Positions 1 to 13,720 of a DNA stretch of 64,000 bases are shown in pieces. This DNA comes from Neodiprion pinetum. Taxonomy: Eukaryota > Arthropoda > Insecta > Hymenoptera > Diprionidae. The stretch covers positions 6,865,087 through 6,929,086 of the forward strand of contig NC_060236.1 in NCBI RefSeq assembly GCF_021155775.2. The letters are read 5' to 3'. A model generated the notes under the pieces. That model was not told the origin of the DNA and did not search any database. It worked only from the letters and a program-made list of their open reading frames with translations. The stretch's first letter is position 1. Each line of letters opens with the position of its first letter. Made by a program: the position numbers and the translations under genes.

Positions 1-1478
1 CTGTGGTACACACACATGTATATATACGTATATGCCAAACTAGGCGTATCGTGAAATTAGATTCAAATGAAGAAGCCCTTCGGTAAGTTTGACATATATC
101 TTTGATCAAATATATTAATATGAAGCGAGGAGATACCGGGTCGAGTAAAACGGACGATAGGAAGCGGGGTGAAAAGAGGGTTTCGTGTGTGCCCAGGTGC
201 GGAAATCTCTTCATATACGCGCTGCACGCTTGAGCAAATTATTTCATAACGCTGATCGTAGTCTCTCTCTCTCTCTTCCTTAATTTCATTTCATTTCATT
301 ATTTCGGCTCGTCTCCCATGCCTACTCCATTCATCGCGTTCTAACTCCTTTCTACCCTCGCGTAGATATATTGTGGGTAGGTAGGTACGCACACCGACTG
401 TGGGTCATTAGGTCGCGAGGCCGTAACCTATTATAATATATCACGTATGTTTGTGCCTTAAACGTACCGCGTTCGGAAACGGGCAAGGTATGGGAATACA
501 CGCCTTTTATCTGATCATTACCCACCCTTTTATACCTCGTTTGAAAACGGGAGACCGGCAAGAGTAGATCGGCACGGATAATACGGCAGATTAGCGAACA
601 AGCTAATCTGTTCAAAAGTTTTTCAAACCTGCAGCGTATCGTGACTATTATTGTAATACCGGTCAGGAGTGGGTAAAAAAGAACATCGACGTTCCCTTTT
701 TCTCACCCCGGAAATGTACGAAGCGTCGGATTGCCTCGCCCAAGTATACTTTTGTATTCTCGAAAAAGTTCACTTCTCAAGTCGGACAATTTTCACATAG
801 TTAAGTAAAAATAGATGTTATTCTAAGACGAGATTATGATTAAACGTGAGAATCACTCACCGTAGATGATCGGCAGGTGAACTGGAGCAGCGGAAGGTGA
901 AGGCTGCAGGCACTTGAACTTTCACTCACACTTTGCACGTAATAGACAAAAAAACCGTCAAGTTACTGAAACGAGTATTCCATGAATTAGAAGCAGAAGA
1001 AAAACGAGTTTTAAGAATTAATTATGGTTAATATATATAAATGGTCGAAATTTTCAAACGACGACAAATCTCAATTAATAATCGAATTTATAATTGAATC
1101 GATACGAGTTTGCGGTATGATTTTAACATTACGTAATAAATAACTGATCAGTGTTTGAATTTTTTTTCTTTTCTTTTTTTTTGCGCATAGTTGCCCGTTT
1201 AAAAAAAATATTATTTAATATTAGTTAATTTCATCGACCGTTCAAATCACTTGGAAGAAATAATTAATGAAGTTTTTTAAACGCAAGTCACTTTGAACGG
1301 TCTTTAAATATACAAATAGTGATTTAAGTTGGCTAATAAATTATTCAATCAAATAAAAGCACAAACGCGTTGATTCGGTTATACCTACATGATATGAGAT
1401 TCAAGTGCGTCTGATCTTTTCGAACCTCACGAATACAAAAAGCACTTTTGGAGATGAGGACGAAACGAGTAGCCATAT

Positions 1479-1791
1479 CAGGGTGGCCGCAAATTTACAG
1501 GAAAAAAAATTCCATGACATTTTACCAGTTTCAACAAGTTACCAAGTCCCTGAATCGTTCAGCTTATCAACTCTGTAATCGGTTGAAATTTAATTCAAAT
1601 TTAAGAAAAATATAACGTACAAAAGAGTCAGTTTAAGCCGATTTATCTTCTCGTGGAAAGCAAGTCAACCTGTCACCTCATAAAAATGACTTCCAACTCC
1701 CATGACAGAAAATTGATATTTTCAGTTTTTTCCACCATCAAATTAAAAATCCCCCGACAATTCCAGGTTTTCCAGAAGTCTGGCCACCCTG
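1479..1791. mobile_element. Non-autonomous TIR DNA element (MITE-like)
   Basis: The segment begins CAGGGTGGCC and ends GGCCACCCTG, a perfect 10-bp terminal inverted repeat. Its inner flanks are also partly complementary: a fragment reading like 'ttccatgaca' near the left and 'ccatgacag' with 'ccaggttttccag' near the right. It is about 313 bp and has no coding capacity. Termini of the CAGGGTGGCC type are common on short insect DNA transposons. I could not see a clean target-site duplication, so the superfamily is left open. Confidence 0.6.
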
Positions 1792-4700
1792 CCGATCTAT
1801 CGGTGTATACAGCTACTTGTTCTTGCGCACGGTGTTTCGTTTCTCCCATAAAGTGGCTGTTTCGCACCAAAAGATCGCCTCCCCCCCGAAATTTTATCGC
1901 GGTGCATGCGGTATAACGAAAAGTGTGATAGAATGTGTAGAGAGCCGGGTGCACGCAAAGACGTTTAAATCGAAGTGGAGAGGTGGTAAAATAGAATCGC
2001 GGAGCAGATCGCCGTGTATATACAATATACACATATATATATACACGCGAACGAGTGTGCGTCGCGAGAGAATCCAATATAACTGCACACGTTTATAGGG
2101 ACAGTGAGAATATATTGGGAGCGGATATTGAAATACTTGTTGGTAGTTTGAGTCGAAGGCGAGAAATGCCTTTCCCGATGCCATCTTGATTGCACACTCG
2201 CGAGGATCACCGGCCGACTTGCCTTGGCTTGGCTTGGCTTGGCTTTTCACCCCGCGGTCGAAGCCCCGCAGAATTCATGCCGATGATGAATCACCGCGCG
2301 CGCTTTTCGCGATAACACCACCTCCTGGCGTCGAATCGCTTTCGACACCTGTCCGAAGCTCATCCCGAAGGAATTTTATAACCGAACTACTCGAATGCCA
2401 ACGTCGAACTGACCGATTGCGGATCAACGTTCGTCGCCGGATTGTATACAATGACGAAAGGTTGGCTCAGTGTTGATGTTACGCTTGTTCTGTCGCGCTA
2501 GACGCTGGAAAAGATTATATGGTTATCAGCGAAATTTAGTCCCGGCAACGAAATTTCAGGGCTGATATGCGTACGGCCTGACAGTATTTTTGAGCGACCA
2601 AAAAGTTTTGTCGATTTTATACCACGCGGGAAATAAAACGTTTTAGTAATGTTTGAGAAAAGGTTTCGCACCGCAAACTCGTAGATTCTGTTGCCATTGC
2701 GAAATCAGATCTGCGCAATGAAATTATTTTGCAAATATTGAAGAGTGATCGTTTAATTGTTGTAATTGAAAATATTATCGCTCGATCGTAATTTATGCTA
2801 CATGAATTTAACGCCACGTCAAACAACGACGGTGAAATATGCCGTTGAGAAATGACAGGCTGATTCAATGGCATTAAACCAAGGATGATTTAATTCTGCT
2901 GATTATACTAGACGGAGGCCTGAAGCCCCTTCTAATAACTGCTCATCTTACTTCTCTTGCGAGAAAGGATTTTTAACGCGTTACGGAGAGTATTTTACCA
3001 CTTTAATAAAAAATTTTATAGATTTACGATTCAAAGTATTATTTGACAGCGGTAATCAATTAGTAGCTCTGATGATTTCATAAATTTGACTTTATCCACC
3101 GAATAGATTTAATGAACTGTACGAAGTGATATTAATTGAATCAACCAGAGAGTATTCGATATTTTAATAATAACATGAAAAAAGTATAATTTCATTAAAT
3201 TGACCAAATTAAAATCGATATTTCGTATTTATAAATATATTTTATTCAATAAATGGTTTTTGCAATTTTAAAACGATTATTTAATTAATTTTGACATTTA
3301 CAACAAAATAGTGTGTTCCCACGAGACAATTATCTACAACATGCGTGTAGAAATTGATTTGTAAAAAAAGTGAAAAGTTTTCTCTGAGTGTACGGAAACT
3401 TTCCTGTTTACACTTTCATCGATATTCGTATACTACTTGCTGCCAGATTTCGTTCACAAACTGAATCACGATCATTTGAATTTAAGATAAATAAAGTTTT
3501 GCAGACTTGATCTGATATTGTACCGAGATGATTAGAAATCACGTAAGGCGTTAAAATCTTTTTAACTATATTAATTTTCCTCGGCAATTGAGTATTTGAA
3601 ATCACAGTTTCCAGAAAAGCGATAATGAAATTCGGTGCTTTGAAGAATCCTTGATCGTTCTTTTATCCTGTGCACTGTGAGGAGGAAAACAATGAGAAGG
3701 AAACATGCTTTGTTCTATTCATTGAATTGCAAAGTAATTGAAAGCTTTTACGGAGATCAAAGAACGGAGAAAATCGGGTCTGGTAAATTTTTACCATCAA
3801 ACTTGTTAGAAATTGTTCATTTGAAAGAGAAACCTCACCTTCCTATCAAATTTTCCGATAGGAAGATTAATTTTTTTCGTTTGAATTATAACAAAACATC
3901 AGATTGGTACAAATATTTGCCAACTTGAAGAAAATGCAAGAATTTCGTCACATTTTTGAACGTTTTTCTAAAAAAAACTAACTAAATCAAACCTTGAGTA
4001 TCTTCCTGTAAAACTTTCGAGTTGTCTTTTCCTCAAAAAGTAGGTACTTTGAACACGCATCTTCGCTTCTTTCAATTAAACAAATAGAAGTTACCCGAAG
4101 TATCTTTGTAAAAATAATCTTTAAATTAAAATTGCCCGCAGAAACAAGGAGCCGATGGTATATGCGCTGACGGGATACACGCGCATAAGCGAAAGTGACA
4201 ATTCGTATCGCATTGCGGCTGCAGGAGGAAGGCGGGATCGGGGATGAAACACGAAGTTGAATCACTGCATCGAGTCGAGAAACTCGAGGCGGGAGCGATG
4301 GATAGATAGAGTCAAGATTCAATTAGCTCTAGCTGTCAACCGCATGATACTCGTCGATTCAACAATACCCAACCCTGCGACCCACCCCTGCACCTATCCT
4401 ACCATCGGCGTCGCCGGCTGTCTGGGCGAAATGTAAGCAGGCGAAACCTGTGCCCGAGAAATCGCGCCCGATTCCTACCTGAAAAACGCTCTACCATGCC
4501 TGGTAATGTTGACAAAAGATAATCGATTTTCGAATCAGTGTGATTTATTACACGGTATGACTGTAGCTTGTGTTGGAACAATCACTCGGTAATTATTGAG
4601 ATTGCGTATTTGGACTCGTGTTTTTCAGAAAAAGAAACTCATCCCGAGGAAAGAAAATGACAAATGCGCGGATAAAATATAACTTTTTACGGTTATAATC

Positions 4701-7700
4701 GGATTCCGTGACTTTGAAATTACTCAAAACGCACGCTTTCAAAAGTAAAGATTTACCGGAGACACCCGAAAACATTAAATTAATCGATGACCTTGTTCCG
4801 CGATTTTTCGCAGTTAAATGGTTAATTATCATTCGTCGAATGCCTAAGGTGTTAAAAAATGTCAACTGTACCTGAAACTGAATTTAGCATATTTTTTCAA
4901 CAGTTTATCTCAGTTCTCAGGTACGTTCGGATTCTGAATCGATATCGAACGAACGACGTAACTTATTCGTTACACCGTGATAAAGAAAGTGAAAGAACGA
5001 GGGATGCTGAAAATGATCAGCGCTGCATGCGCGGTTAATAAACTGCAGCGGGAGACGGAGGCCGCGGTAAAAGCGCGATTGAAAATTTTACCGCTAATGG
5101 GGCGGAGGGGCGGGAATTTCAACGGGAGGCGGGGTGGATTCGATTGCGGGAGGAATAAAATTTCAATTATCAGAGTCGAACACGGTAACCAGCTCGGTGA
5201 TTTCGAAAGGCCGGACTGCGGCGACCCGGCCCGGCGTTTTGCGCTGATTCACAATCGAACGCGCAATTTTCCCATCCCCCGATTTTTCCCGGCGTGTATA
5301 TACTCGGGATACTCGGGACTCGGGAGCCGACGAGGCCGTGCCAACCTCCGTGAAAGAATGTCAACAGATTCGTATACCGGTATCATTTACCCCCGTGGCA
5401 AAGCGACGCCCACCATTTTCAATTTATTTCAAGTACCTTTTGGCGGCGGTAGCACAGCCGGAAACGACGACGACGATGCGGTCGATGCCAATCTCTCTCC
5501 GTATACATTGCACATCCGGGATACCCGAAGCTGATATTGAGATCTCAAAGTTATTTCAATTCAAATATCATCCCCTTTGCGCCGCCCCCGCGTTCGCAAA
5601 ACGACGAATATTATCGGGCGCGAAAGAAAAAATTCCAACTTCTTACGTCTCTTACCTTCGCGGAGAGAATATAATAACAGACTTCACTCAAAACTGCACG
5701 AAAATAAGGACACGTCAGGTTTTTAGGCAAGATATACTTACAATTAATAAAATTTCAATATTTACTCTATAGAAACAGTGAAAACAACTGTGTGGTGCGG
5801 ACTAAAATCTGCTGCATTGTTATAGTAAAAAATATAGTTGACATGGGTGTGTTTCACCCTCTTTTCCTCAAGTTTTGAGCAAAATTTGCTCTTTTTTTTC
5901 TCCCCGTGTACGATCCTGAAAATTGTATAATGTGTTTGGGAAGTAGAAATGCAGTAGGATCAGAAGTTATCGCGCTTAATTACTCGGGACAAAATGTAAT
6001 CGTCAAAATCACACGATCAATCGTCAATTTCGTACATTTTGATTCAATTTAATCAAATTAAATTTTCAAAACCGCGAGATTTTATCATTTGCATATGTCC
6101 GGTAATTTATTCGGGAGTAATTAACAGCGGTTACCGGATCACAAGGCTCACAATATCAAATTTTCAAAAATGCGAATATCTATTTCCCATAATTATAATA
6201 TTTTCCCACACTTGAGTATTCAGAATGTTGGCAAAAAAAATGTTGTACAGCTTGATAATAAACTGCAACTACCATAATTCTCCAGCAACATGTTAAATCC
6301 GTTTTTGTATTCCAGTTTCCAGGTTTGTTTTTGGTAAGATTTTAATTTCCAAGGTATTTAAATCCGGAGAGTTTGTTAATGAAATTGTTTCCGCAAGCTT
6401 ATTCCTAAAAATGACTGCGAGTTTCGTCCGTATTTTCAAACTGTTCAACTATACAATCGCGAAATGAACTAGACGAAAAAATGTTCTTATAAGTACACAA
6501 TTTCTGTGATTTTAAACGCTACGGGCTTCGTAGAATTAAACGCTTCGGTTATCAAATTCCATAGGTTTTGATAAAGGTTCGTCGTCAACCGCATTGGCGA
6601 TGATTTGTACCAAACTGAAATCATTTTCAAATCGCCGCATTAATTGCAATGTTACTGGTTTTTTTCGTCCTCGTTGTTTTATAAACTTGTTTTACAGAAA
6701 ACAATTAGAACACGGCTAAATCCGTGTTCTTTTCACAATACCGAAGTGAACTTGTGTACCTATACCGATTCCATGGCGAGGAGAAAAGAATTGGGATAAA
6801 AAAAATTCGACGTACCAACTACAAAAACCACATAATTTGAGTGAAAAGAAATTGACTCGACTTTGCAAATTTTCTACCTTCAGTCAGCTCGAATCTCTTT
6901 AGAAAACTATTTCCTCCGTGAACGAACGGAGAGAATAAGAGAAGAAAAATAGGGATAGGTTACAACTACGATATATCAACGATTAGAGAGAGAGAGAGAG
7001 ACGAGAATTTTTCCGGAGGTAAATTTTTTCACGTTCATTTCTGTAAAACCTCTGCAAAGGGATGCCGGACTTTTTTCCCTGCATCTTCTACTCTTCAATG
7101 TCCCTATAGTACCTTTATACCAGAGGAAAAATTGCGTACAACCATACTATACGAGAATATAGCCGCTGTTAGCGTAGTATCCACCATCCGTCTAAAGTCT
7201 GAAGAATCCTTGCGGCATTATATATTAGATCTCCTCTCTCTTCTATTCTTATTCAAGTGGTGGGTAAGGTATACGTTATACGACCCGGGAACCGTCGTCC
7301 TCGTTTAAAACGGAATAAAAGGATGCGACTTGACCGAGGAAATCGGAATATCACGACGATCCTATCGCGGATTGTTAGAAAACCGAATCGGCGGCATCGA
7401 GTAGGGCATGTCTTTTTTTTTCTTCTTTACTTCTCTTCGTGATTTTGCTCTGACGTTTTTTCTCCTCTTCGTTCTTTTCATTACATATACGTATACATAT
7501 ACATCCTACCCCATACCGCCACACCCGTATTACGTAAAAAAAAAAATTTTTTTTCATTCTGCGGTATACTTGCAAGATAAATTCTTTTTCACCAACCACT
7601 TCCACAGTCCCATTTCGACTTATAAAAAACGAACAACGGATTTGCTCCAAGGTCAAAAACACTTTTCATCCGATCGAAAAGTCGGAGACGATTCATTTTG

Positions 7701-8077
7701 GTCGAATAGATAATACGAGCTAGATGATACTTTAATCCTTCGTTAAACTTTTCACCACGAATTCATACTTTTTTCTATCATTGCGCATATAATTAAAAGA
7801 ATAAATTAGGGAAAGAATAAAAAGACTACGAGCAGACATAGACGTTGCGAAAACTAAATTCCTGCTTGTGTTATTATATCGCCGTGGTTATAGAAAAAAG
7901 CGAAAGGTCTACGAGGCAATAAGCATAGAACGAGACTGACAATGAGCCTAACTTCTAGTGACTCAATGATTAAATGTAAACCTGCACAGGAAGTAAGTGA
8001 ACAAAAATACTAGACCGTTTATACGGCATTCCGTTGGCAAGGGTACAATGTATAGTATATGCGATAATATAACACGG

Positions 8078-8122
8078 GCAGCAGCAAGCAGCAGCAGCAG
8101 CAGCAGCAGAAGCAGTAGCAGC
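8078..8122. repeat. CAG trinucleotide microsatellite
   Basis: An interrupted run of CAG (GCA/AGC) units of about 45 bp. It lies outside any supported coding frame: it is in no long open frame on the plus strand, and on the minus strand it would encode Cys or Leu runs in a short frame without other protein features. It is best read as a simple repeat. Confidence 0.7.
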
Positions 8123-11100
8123 ATTTGGTCCCAAGCTGCATGGAATTAAAAACGCGGAACGAGCGAGTGCTGAGCGTTGCCGAGCGATGAAAAAAAATAA
8201 CGTAGTTAATTAGCACCGGAGTACTTTGCTCTCGGTGAGTAATGTAATAATAAGCAAGGAACAAGCCTGCGGGATAACTGCTGCCGGCGGTAAACGAACG
8301 CAGAATGCTCAAACCTCCCTAGAAACCTTTAAATTTAACAATTTCGCTTCAGAAATGAACCTCGTCGAGTACCCTGCAGTCCCCCCCGCTGAGTACAGCC
8401 CACGATTGCAGCTTCCATTGCATCTGCAGGATACGAGGTTGGATATGTAATATAAAAACATATATATAATGTGCATCTACGTAAGGCCAGCGTAAATTAT
8501 CCATGCAGCGTCTCAAATAATCAACTAACTTTTAGCTAACGATTAAATTGGAGAGAAACATCAATTCGTCGTACAGTTTTCTCTATCAATGAACAAAGGG
8601 ATGGAAATTATAACGTAATGAGGAGCTTGTGTTCCACTACAATTCCAATCGTTGAATCGTGAAATTATGTTATTTCTCTTCTAAAGTTAGAAGCTGATAT
8701 ACGTAATATAATTCGATGAAACCAGCTTGCTTGTGCATCGCACGTAGAAGTCTGACAAGAGTCTTCTCACGCTATTCGTAGTCACATTTGTTTCACTGTG
8801 ATTATTTAACGAGGAAATGAGCAAATGTGATTAAGAAGTGTCTCTTTAGTTGGGTAGTTCATTCCTTAGTCAAATTACGCTGTCGTATCTCTGTTGCTAT
8901 ATATGATTTCAGATACTTATATATATTAAGCCACTTAGCGGCTGCTCTTTTACAGTAATTTTCTAGATCGACACGAACCAATGCGCAGGTTTGACCTCTC
9001 GTTAAACGAACTCGAACCATACTATTGTGACATTGTGTCCATTTGTGTTTGGAAATTTATATAACAGAAGATAAGTTGTCTTTAAAATGTTTGAAATGAA
9101 AAAATATATTTGAAACATCCAGGAAATTAAATTTTAGAAAGACGCCTAAAGGCCCTCCACTGACGGATTCTGTCCCACTGAAATTTAACTGAAGTTACAC
9201 TTATAGATTTAACGGTGCAGTTGAGAATTTTTTCCACGTTATTTTCACTGTAATTTTATCAAAAACCCACCGACAAGTCACTGAAATAAATTTTTTTACC
9301 TCCACCACTAGAACAACACTGGCATCGAAAAGATTTCTTACTCCACTCAAATTACACTGTATTCTAAATTTAGACTTATAACTGAAATCACACTTGAAAT
9401 CTACTGAAATTAAATAATGCGTAAATTTAAAAAAAAAATAAAAATTATTAATTATATTTAGGTGATACGAGAGGCGATTTTCGAATCTAATTTTGGTAAA
9501 AAGGCAGTGGAAAAATTTCACAACCGCACCGAAGAATTGAGTGGAATTTGAGCGATTACCTGGAATATCACGCTAATATCACTGCTTTTAGGATCCACTG
9601 ACAACACTCTAATAACACGGTGGGACCGAATCCACCTGGGTTTACACAAAGATTGCATAAACCGATAAGGACACCGCGTAACGATAGCATAACGGAACAC
9701 ACGGCGTCTTGTTAAAGCTCGAAATCGATTGATCGAGATCCGACTTGTGCTTCTCATTCGACCAATCAATAATGAGCTTTAACGTGTTGTTATGCGTTTG
9801 TGCGATCTCTGTTCGAAGGCCTTATCCCGTCCCTAAAGGATGCCACCGAAGTGTCTTCCCTTTGACAACTAATTGAAGACGTCGTAAAATGTCGCATTCG
9901 TCGACTTCTAGATATCATAGGCATAATCTCTTAGGCGAAACTGAAACACGGATTATAGGGCATCTTGTAGACATTTTATAGACGGCAAGTGTGATGTCTG
10001 GGATATGATCTCACAATTATTTTCCCAAGTCGCGTTCTCCCATAATAGCCACTGAAAAGAAAATAGAACTGCTTGAAAGAGAAAAGGGACTACCATCATC
10101 GCGTTAAAATATGTATTACAGTATAGAAGAATCCGAGAATTGAAGAAAGAAAAATGTGCCTGAGTCGACATGAAAAGCGCTTACGTCACTTATTCGAGTT
10201 AACTTTAGCGTGCACTCGACTCGACCCTGTGTACCTATACACTTTCTGCCTTAATCTATATTCTACTACAGACCTTGTCTCTCGAACTCCGTCCTGCAAG
10301 TAGGGTAACAATGAGTCGACATCTGCGGCAGTTAAAGAGCAGAGAGATTTCAGTAATATGATACAAGGATTCTATAATTATTTGCAAGTCAGTTATACCG
10401 AGCGATAAGAGCTGGTTTTGTTTCGACCATCGCCGTCGTCGCTTTATCTTCTCTCTTGCGGTAAATTATCCATTTCCCCGTGGCCTTTCCGCTTTTCCAG
10501 AATTTCTTCGCGTATCTCGAATTCACTCGTATGCTTGTGGGTCATTACAGAAATGGGTACACGGAGCACGTGGATTTGCATTGCTGGCCGAAATTAAAGT
10601 GAAAGAGAAATAGATGAGGTAGATAGACTAGGTGCCGCGGTGAAGGCACGGCAGTACATGTATTATAGTACAATCGCCGTGCAGCCATTCTTATTTCTCA
10701 TTTCTCTCTTTCAACTATACAAAAGAAGCAGAAGAGAAGGTGAAATTGAATTGGCAACATCATTAAACGACGCACGCGAGGTGGAGAGCCGCATTTCACG
10801 CCCGGCAGATCTTAAACCGCGTTTGAAACCGACGAGTCTCAACGGCGGAAATAATACAACTTCTGTGTTCTGAACGATCAAAGCCTCGTGCCTGCAGCCT
10901 ACCTGCCTGCCTGGTCACCCTCAATCTTCCTTCGCCGACAGTATTTCAACTTCCTTACATACGTCAAACGCGTTGTACATATATGTACGTGGTCGTAACT
11001 ACAGGCGACAGACGCGCGGGAAGGAGAATCGCGCAACTGCAATTCGCAACAATAAACATCTAATTGAAATTGTACGTAAGCTGCAAGGTGTATATGTTTA

Positions 11101-11734
11101 TATTATAAGCTGTTTTTGTAACAGTTGACATAATAAGTAGAGTCAGCAATTGCGGCAGACCTCTTTCATTGTCGTTTTTCGCAATATCACTATTCTGTTC
11201 ATTTACTTATTATTACTGCTGTTGAATTTCTCCCAGACATGGTGATATCGAAATTGGCAACAGAGGCATCAAAGTATATAAAAGTTACGGCAAGGTGTAA
11301 TGTATGCGGAGAGTTAACAATGTTGTGTACAGCGTTTGTTAAAGCAATGTTGTTGTCTATAATGGCGAAGAATCGCGCAAGAAGCAGTCTTTTGTTCGCG
11401 AAAAAATATTTGCCAACACTTGATAAATAAAAGAGTATAAGTATATTTAGTACATAGTTGGTTAGAGAGAATGAAAAGGCGCAACTGCGTCACGGCACGC
11501 GAAAATGCACGTCAAACACAACACGACTCAACGACAAAACATTCGATATTATTCGATTCTTATTTTTATATTCAATTTATACTCGTTATTCCTACTTGGG
11601 ATACAGGATATTAATATTTTTCAAAGCAACGCACTTGTTACTGTTTCTTCGTTCATGTATGCGTATAATGATTAATCGTGTGTACGCAAGCGTAATTACA
11701 CAGTGATGATGGACACACATACGGTTCGGCAATA

Positions 11735-12394
11735 TTATCCGCGGAATTCCGACGAAGTGACGGTAATACGATGCGTATTATTGTTTAAAAATTCTGCTTT
11801 CAATACCTGTGGAAACATTTTCAAAACTCTGAGCATCGAATCAACGATCTGTCCGACGTTCCAGTAGTGATACTTGTAATTCGGTTCTCGATTTGGGTCC
11901 TGGTTGTCAATCTCACGCAGTAATTTACCGTCAGGGCAAAAAAATAGGATTCTAGGAACGTAAGCACCATCCGGGACAAATTTATCCGGTAGCTGTTTTT
12001 CGCCCGAAGCCTCGACGTTGACCATGACGAAACTGAATAGAACACATAGGCAGGTATGGATGAATATCGATGAGAGAGGTATTCGAACAGAGCATCTGAA
12101 TTAAAAATCGCCTTACTGCTGGCTCAAGTCGAGTAGTTTTAGAGAATTGGCAAATTTCGGACGGAGATTTGCGCAGGCTGGACATCCGAGCTTGTGGACT
12201 ACTACCATTATCGGTTTTCGTGTTTTCTTAGCCTCTGTAAAACCACCGGATACACTTCTCCATCTGTATGACAAGCCAAACCCATGATCGCCCGAGTTTT
12301 CATTGCCGGAATCTTGGGCTATCACCCTCGCTACCACGATTGCCGGCAAATGTAGCAAGGTGACGGGTACCAAGGGCACTATGCGTATTTTCAT
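11735..12394 (-). CDS. ER thioredoxin-like protein, TXNDC12/AGR family
   Basis: Two exons on the minus strand: 12394-12117 and 12032-11735. The donor (CA|GTAAGG) and acceptor (TTCTATTCAG) are clear, and the join restores a His-Phe-Val-Met-Val-Asn stretch typical of TXNDC12. The model is 191 aa: a hydrophobic signal peptide (residues 1-26), then a thioredoxin fold with active site C71-P-A-C74 (vertebrate TXNDC12 has CGAC) and the family's 'PDGAYVPRILFF' segment, which carries the cis-proline. The family catalyses thiol-disulfide exchange on secretory proteins in the ER lumen. One oddity is the C-terminus, which lacks the usual K/HDEL-type retrieval signal. A good donor (CAG|GTATTG after 11807) could splice to a further exon that I could not locate, so the last 24 residues are doubtful. 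The family call is firm; the 3' end is not. Confidence 0.82.
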
Positions 12395-13720
12395 GACTCA
12401 CGCAGAAAATTTGAAAAGTGGACCGAAGTGGCCGAAGGTTTTCACAAATGTGTGTACGAGCAAGAAGTCGAAATACGGCGGAGGCTGCTACGTAGATTTC
12501 GAAGATGAGAGCAGCGACGGTCGTGCGCTACGTTCACGCCGAATCAAGAATGCGTTCCAAAATTAACTCGCAGCGCTAAAAACTCCCTAAGTAGATCGAG
12601 ATGTAAAAAGTACTGGTATTAAGGGTGCGTTCCGATGTTAGCTTCCGGTGCTGTCAACAATCTTTTATCTCGTTTGCGTTACCGAGTTCGTGAGTAGCTC
12701 TGCCTCTGCCCTAGGGAGTTCTTGGCTACCGGTTGATTTCAGAACGCACCGTAAGATTCTCAATAAAATTACCCAAAAATACTGTAATTTTACCGTAAAT
12801 TGACGTAGTGTTTTTCGTCCAATCTTGCGTTGTGAAATTACGGTCATAATTTTTCTCGGTTATTTTACGGTAAAAATAAGGTGTCATCACCTATTTAGAT
12901 GAAAAAATACCGGTCAGGTTTTTTTTCGTAAATTAATGGTCATAAAAAAATATGGCCGGTCATGTACAAAATTGCAAGAGTTAATAGAAGTAGCGCGTCA
13001 TTTCTTTTTCACCCCTCCCAGCATCATAATTTTCGTTTTATTTTCGATGGAATGCAATATGAAATTCACAGTCGATTACGAATGTGTTGATAAATTTATT
13101 GTAGTTTCGTTACAAAAATATATGCCTAGAGATGATGCTTAGTTTTCTTAGAATGTTAGTATATTTTTTTTAGATTCAGTATATATTTTATGATGGAACC
13201 AATGTAGTAATATTATTCGCAGTCACTTTGTCAGTTTGTTATGGTAGAAATACTAAATTTACCGGTCATAATTACCACTTATATTTCTAACCCTAAGTAT
13301 CTCATCGCCAACTGTGATTATCCAGCTGGCGAACTCGTTTGCACATAGGCCGCGCGGTGGCAGCACCGTTCGGGTCGCAACAAGACTACGCAAAATCACT
13401 GTCTTCCTGCCGAGCCGCGGTATGTGTCCGTGGCGCTACCTCGACGCGACCCGGCGTACCAGGACGATGACAGTACAAACTCCAAGCATACGATCGGGTA
13501 CCCGGCATGCCGCACGGCTCGATATCTAGGCAGCAGGGCTTTGAGGTGAACTTTGTTATAATTTCAGGGGAATCCCAAATAACAGAAACTCGACGCCATG
13601 TTGGGTGAATGTAATACACGACGCGACGGCAGAACAGCAGTGCCGCCGTGATTGTATTGGCGTCTGGTGTGAAGAGTCAGGGTTAATTTTTAGCCTCTTC
13701 GAATTGGGGCATGAATAAAA
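12395..13720. other. Intergenic region between TXNDC12-like gene and PARP-like copy 1
   Basis: No gene is supported. The region includes the putative promoter of the TXNDC12-like gene on its left. The right part (about 13310-13640) is GC-rich compared with its surroundings and may contain the promoter or 5' UTR of PARP-like copy 1. Several imperfect copies of a 'taccgtaaaat' type motif occur at 12775-12925. No TATA box or tRNA was recognised. Confidence 0.4.

Larger units (their letters stand above)
1..11734. other. Long stretch with no supported gene
   Basis: I found no open frame with recognisable protein features here on either strand. The longer open frames (for example 4977-5534 +, 5338-5772 + and 1673-2077 -) have low-complexity or random-looking composition and no domain. 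The stretch holds one TIR element (1479-1791), a CT run near 264-276, an AG run at 6985-7001, a CAG run at 8078-8122, and GC-richer patches near 2190-2340 and 5180-5480. A good donor-like site reads leftward at about 868 on the minus strand (GTGAGT), preceded by non-coding-looking sequence. It could be the end of a 5' UTR exon of a gene lying left of the window, but nothing confirms that. Confidence 0.5.

Noticed and set aside
4977..5534. 185-codon plus-strand frame in a GC-richer patch
   Set aside because: No signal, domain or plausible homologue; Arg/Gly-rich composition follows from local GC content; no splice context that would extend it.
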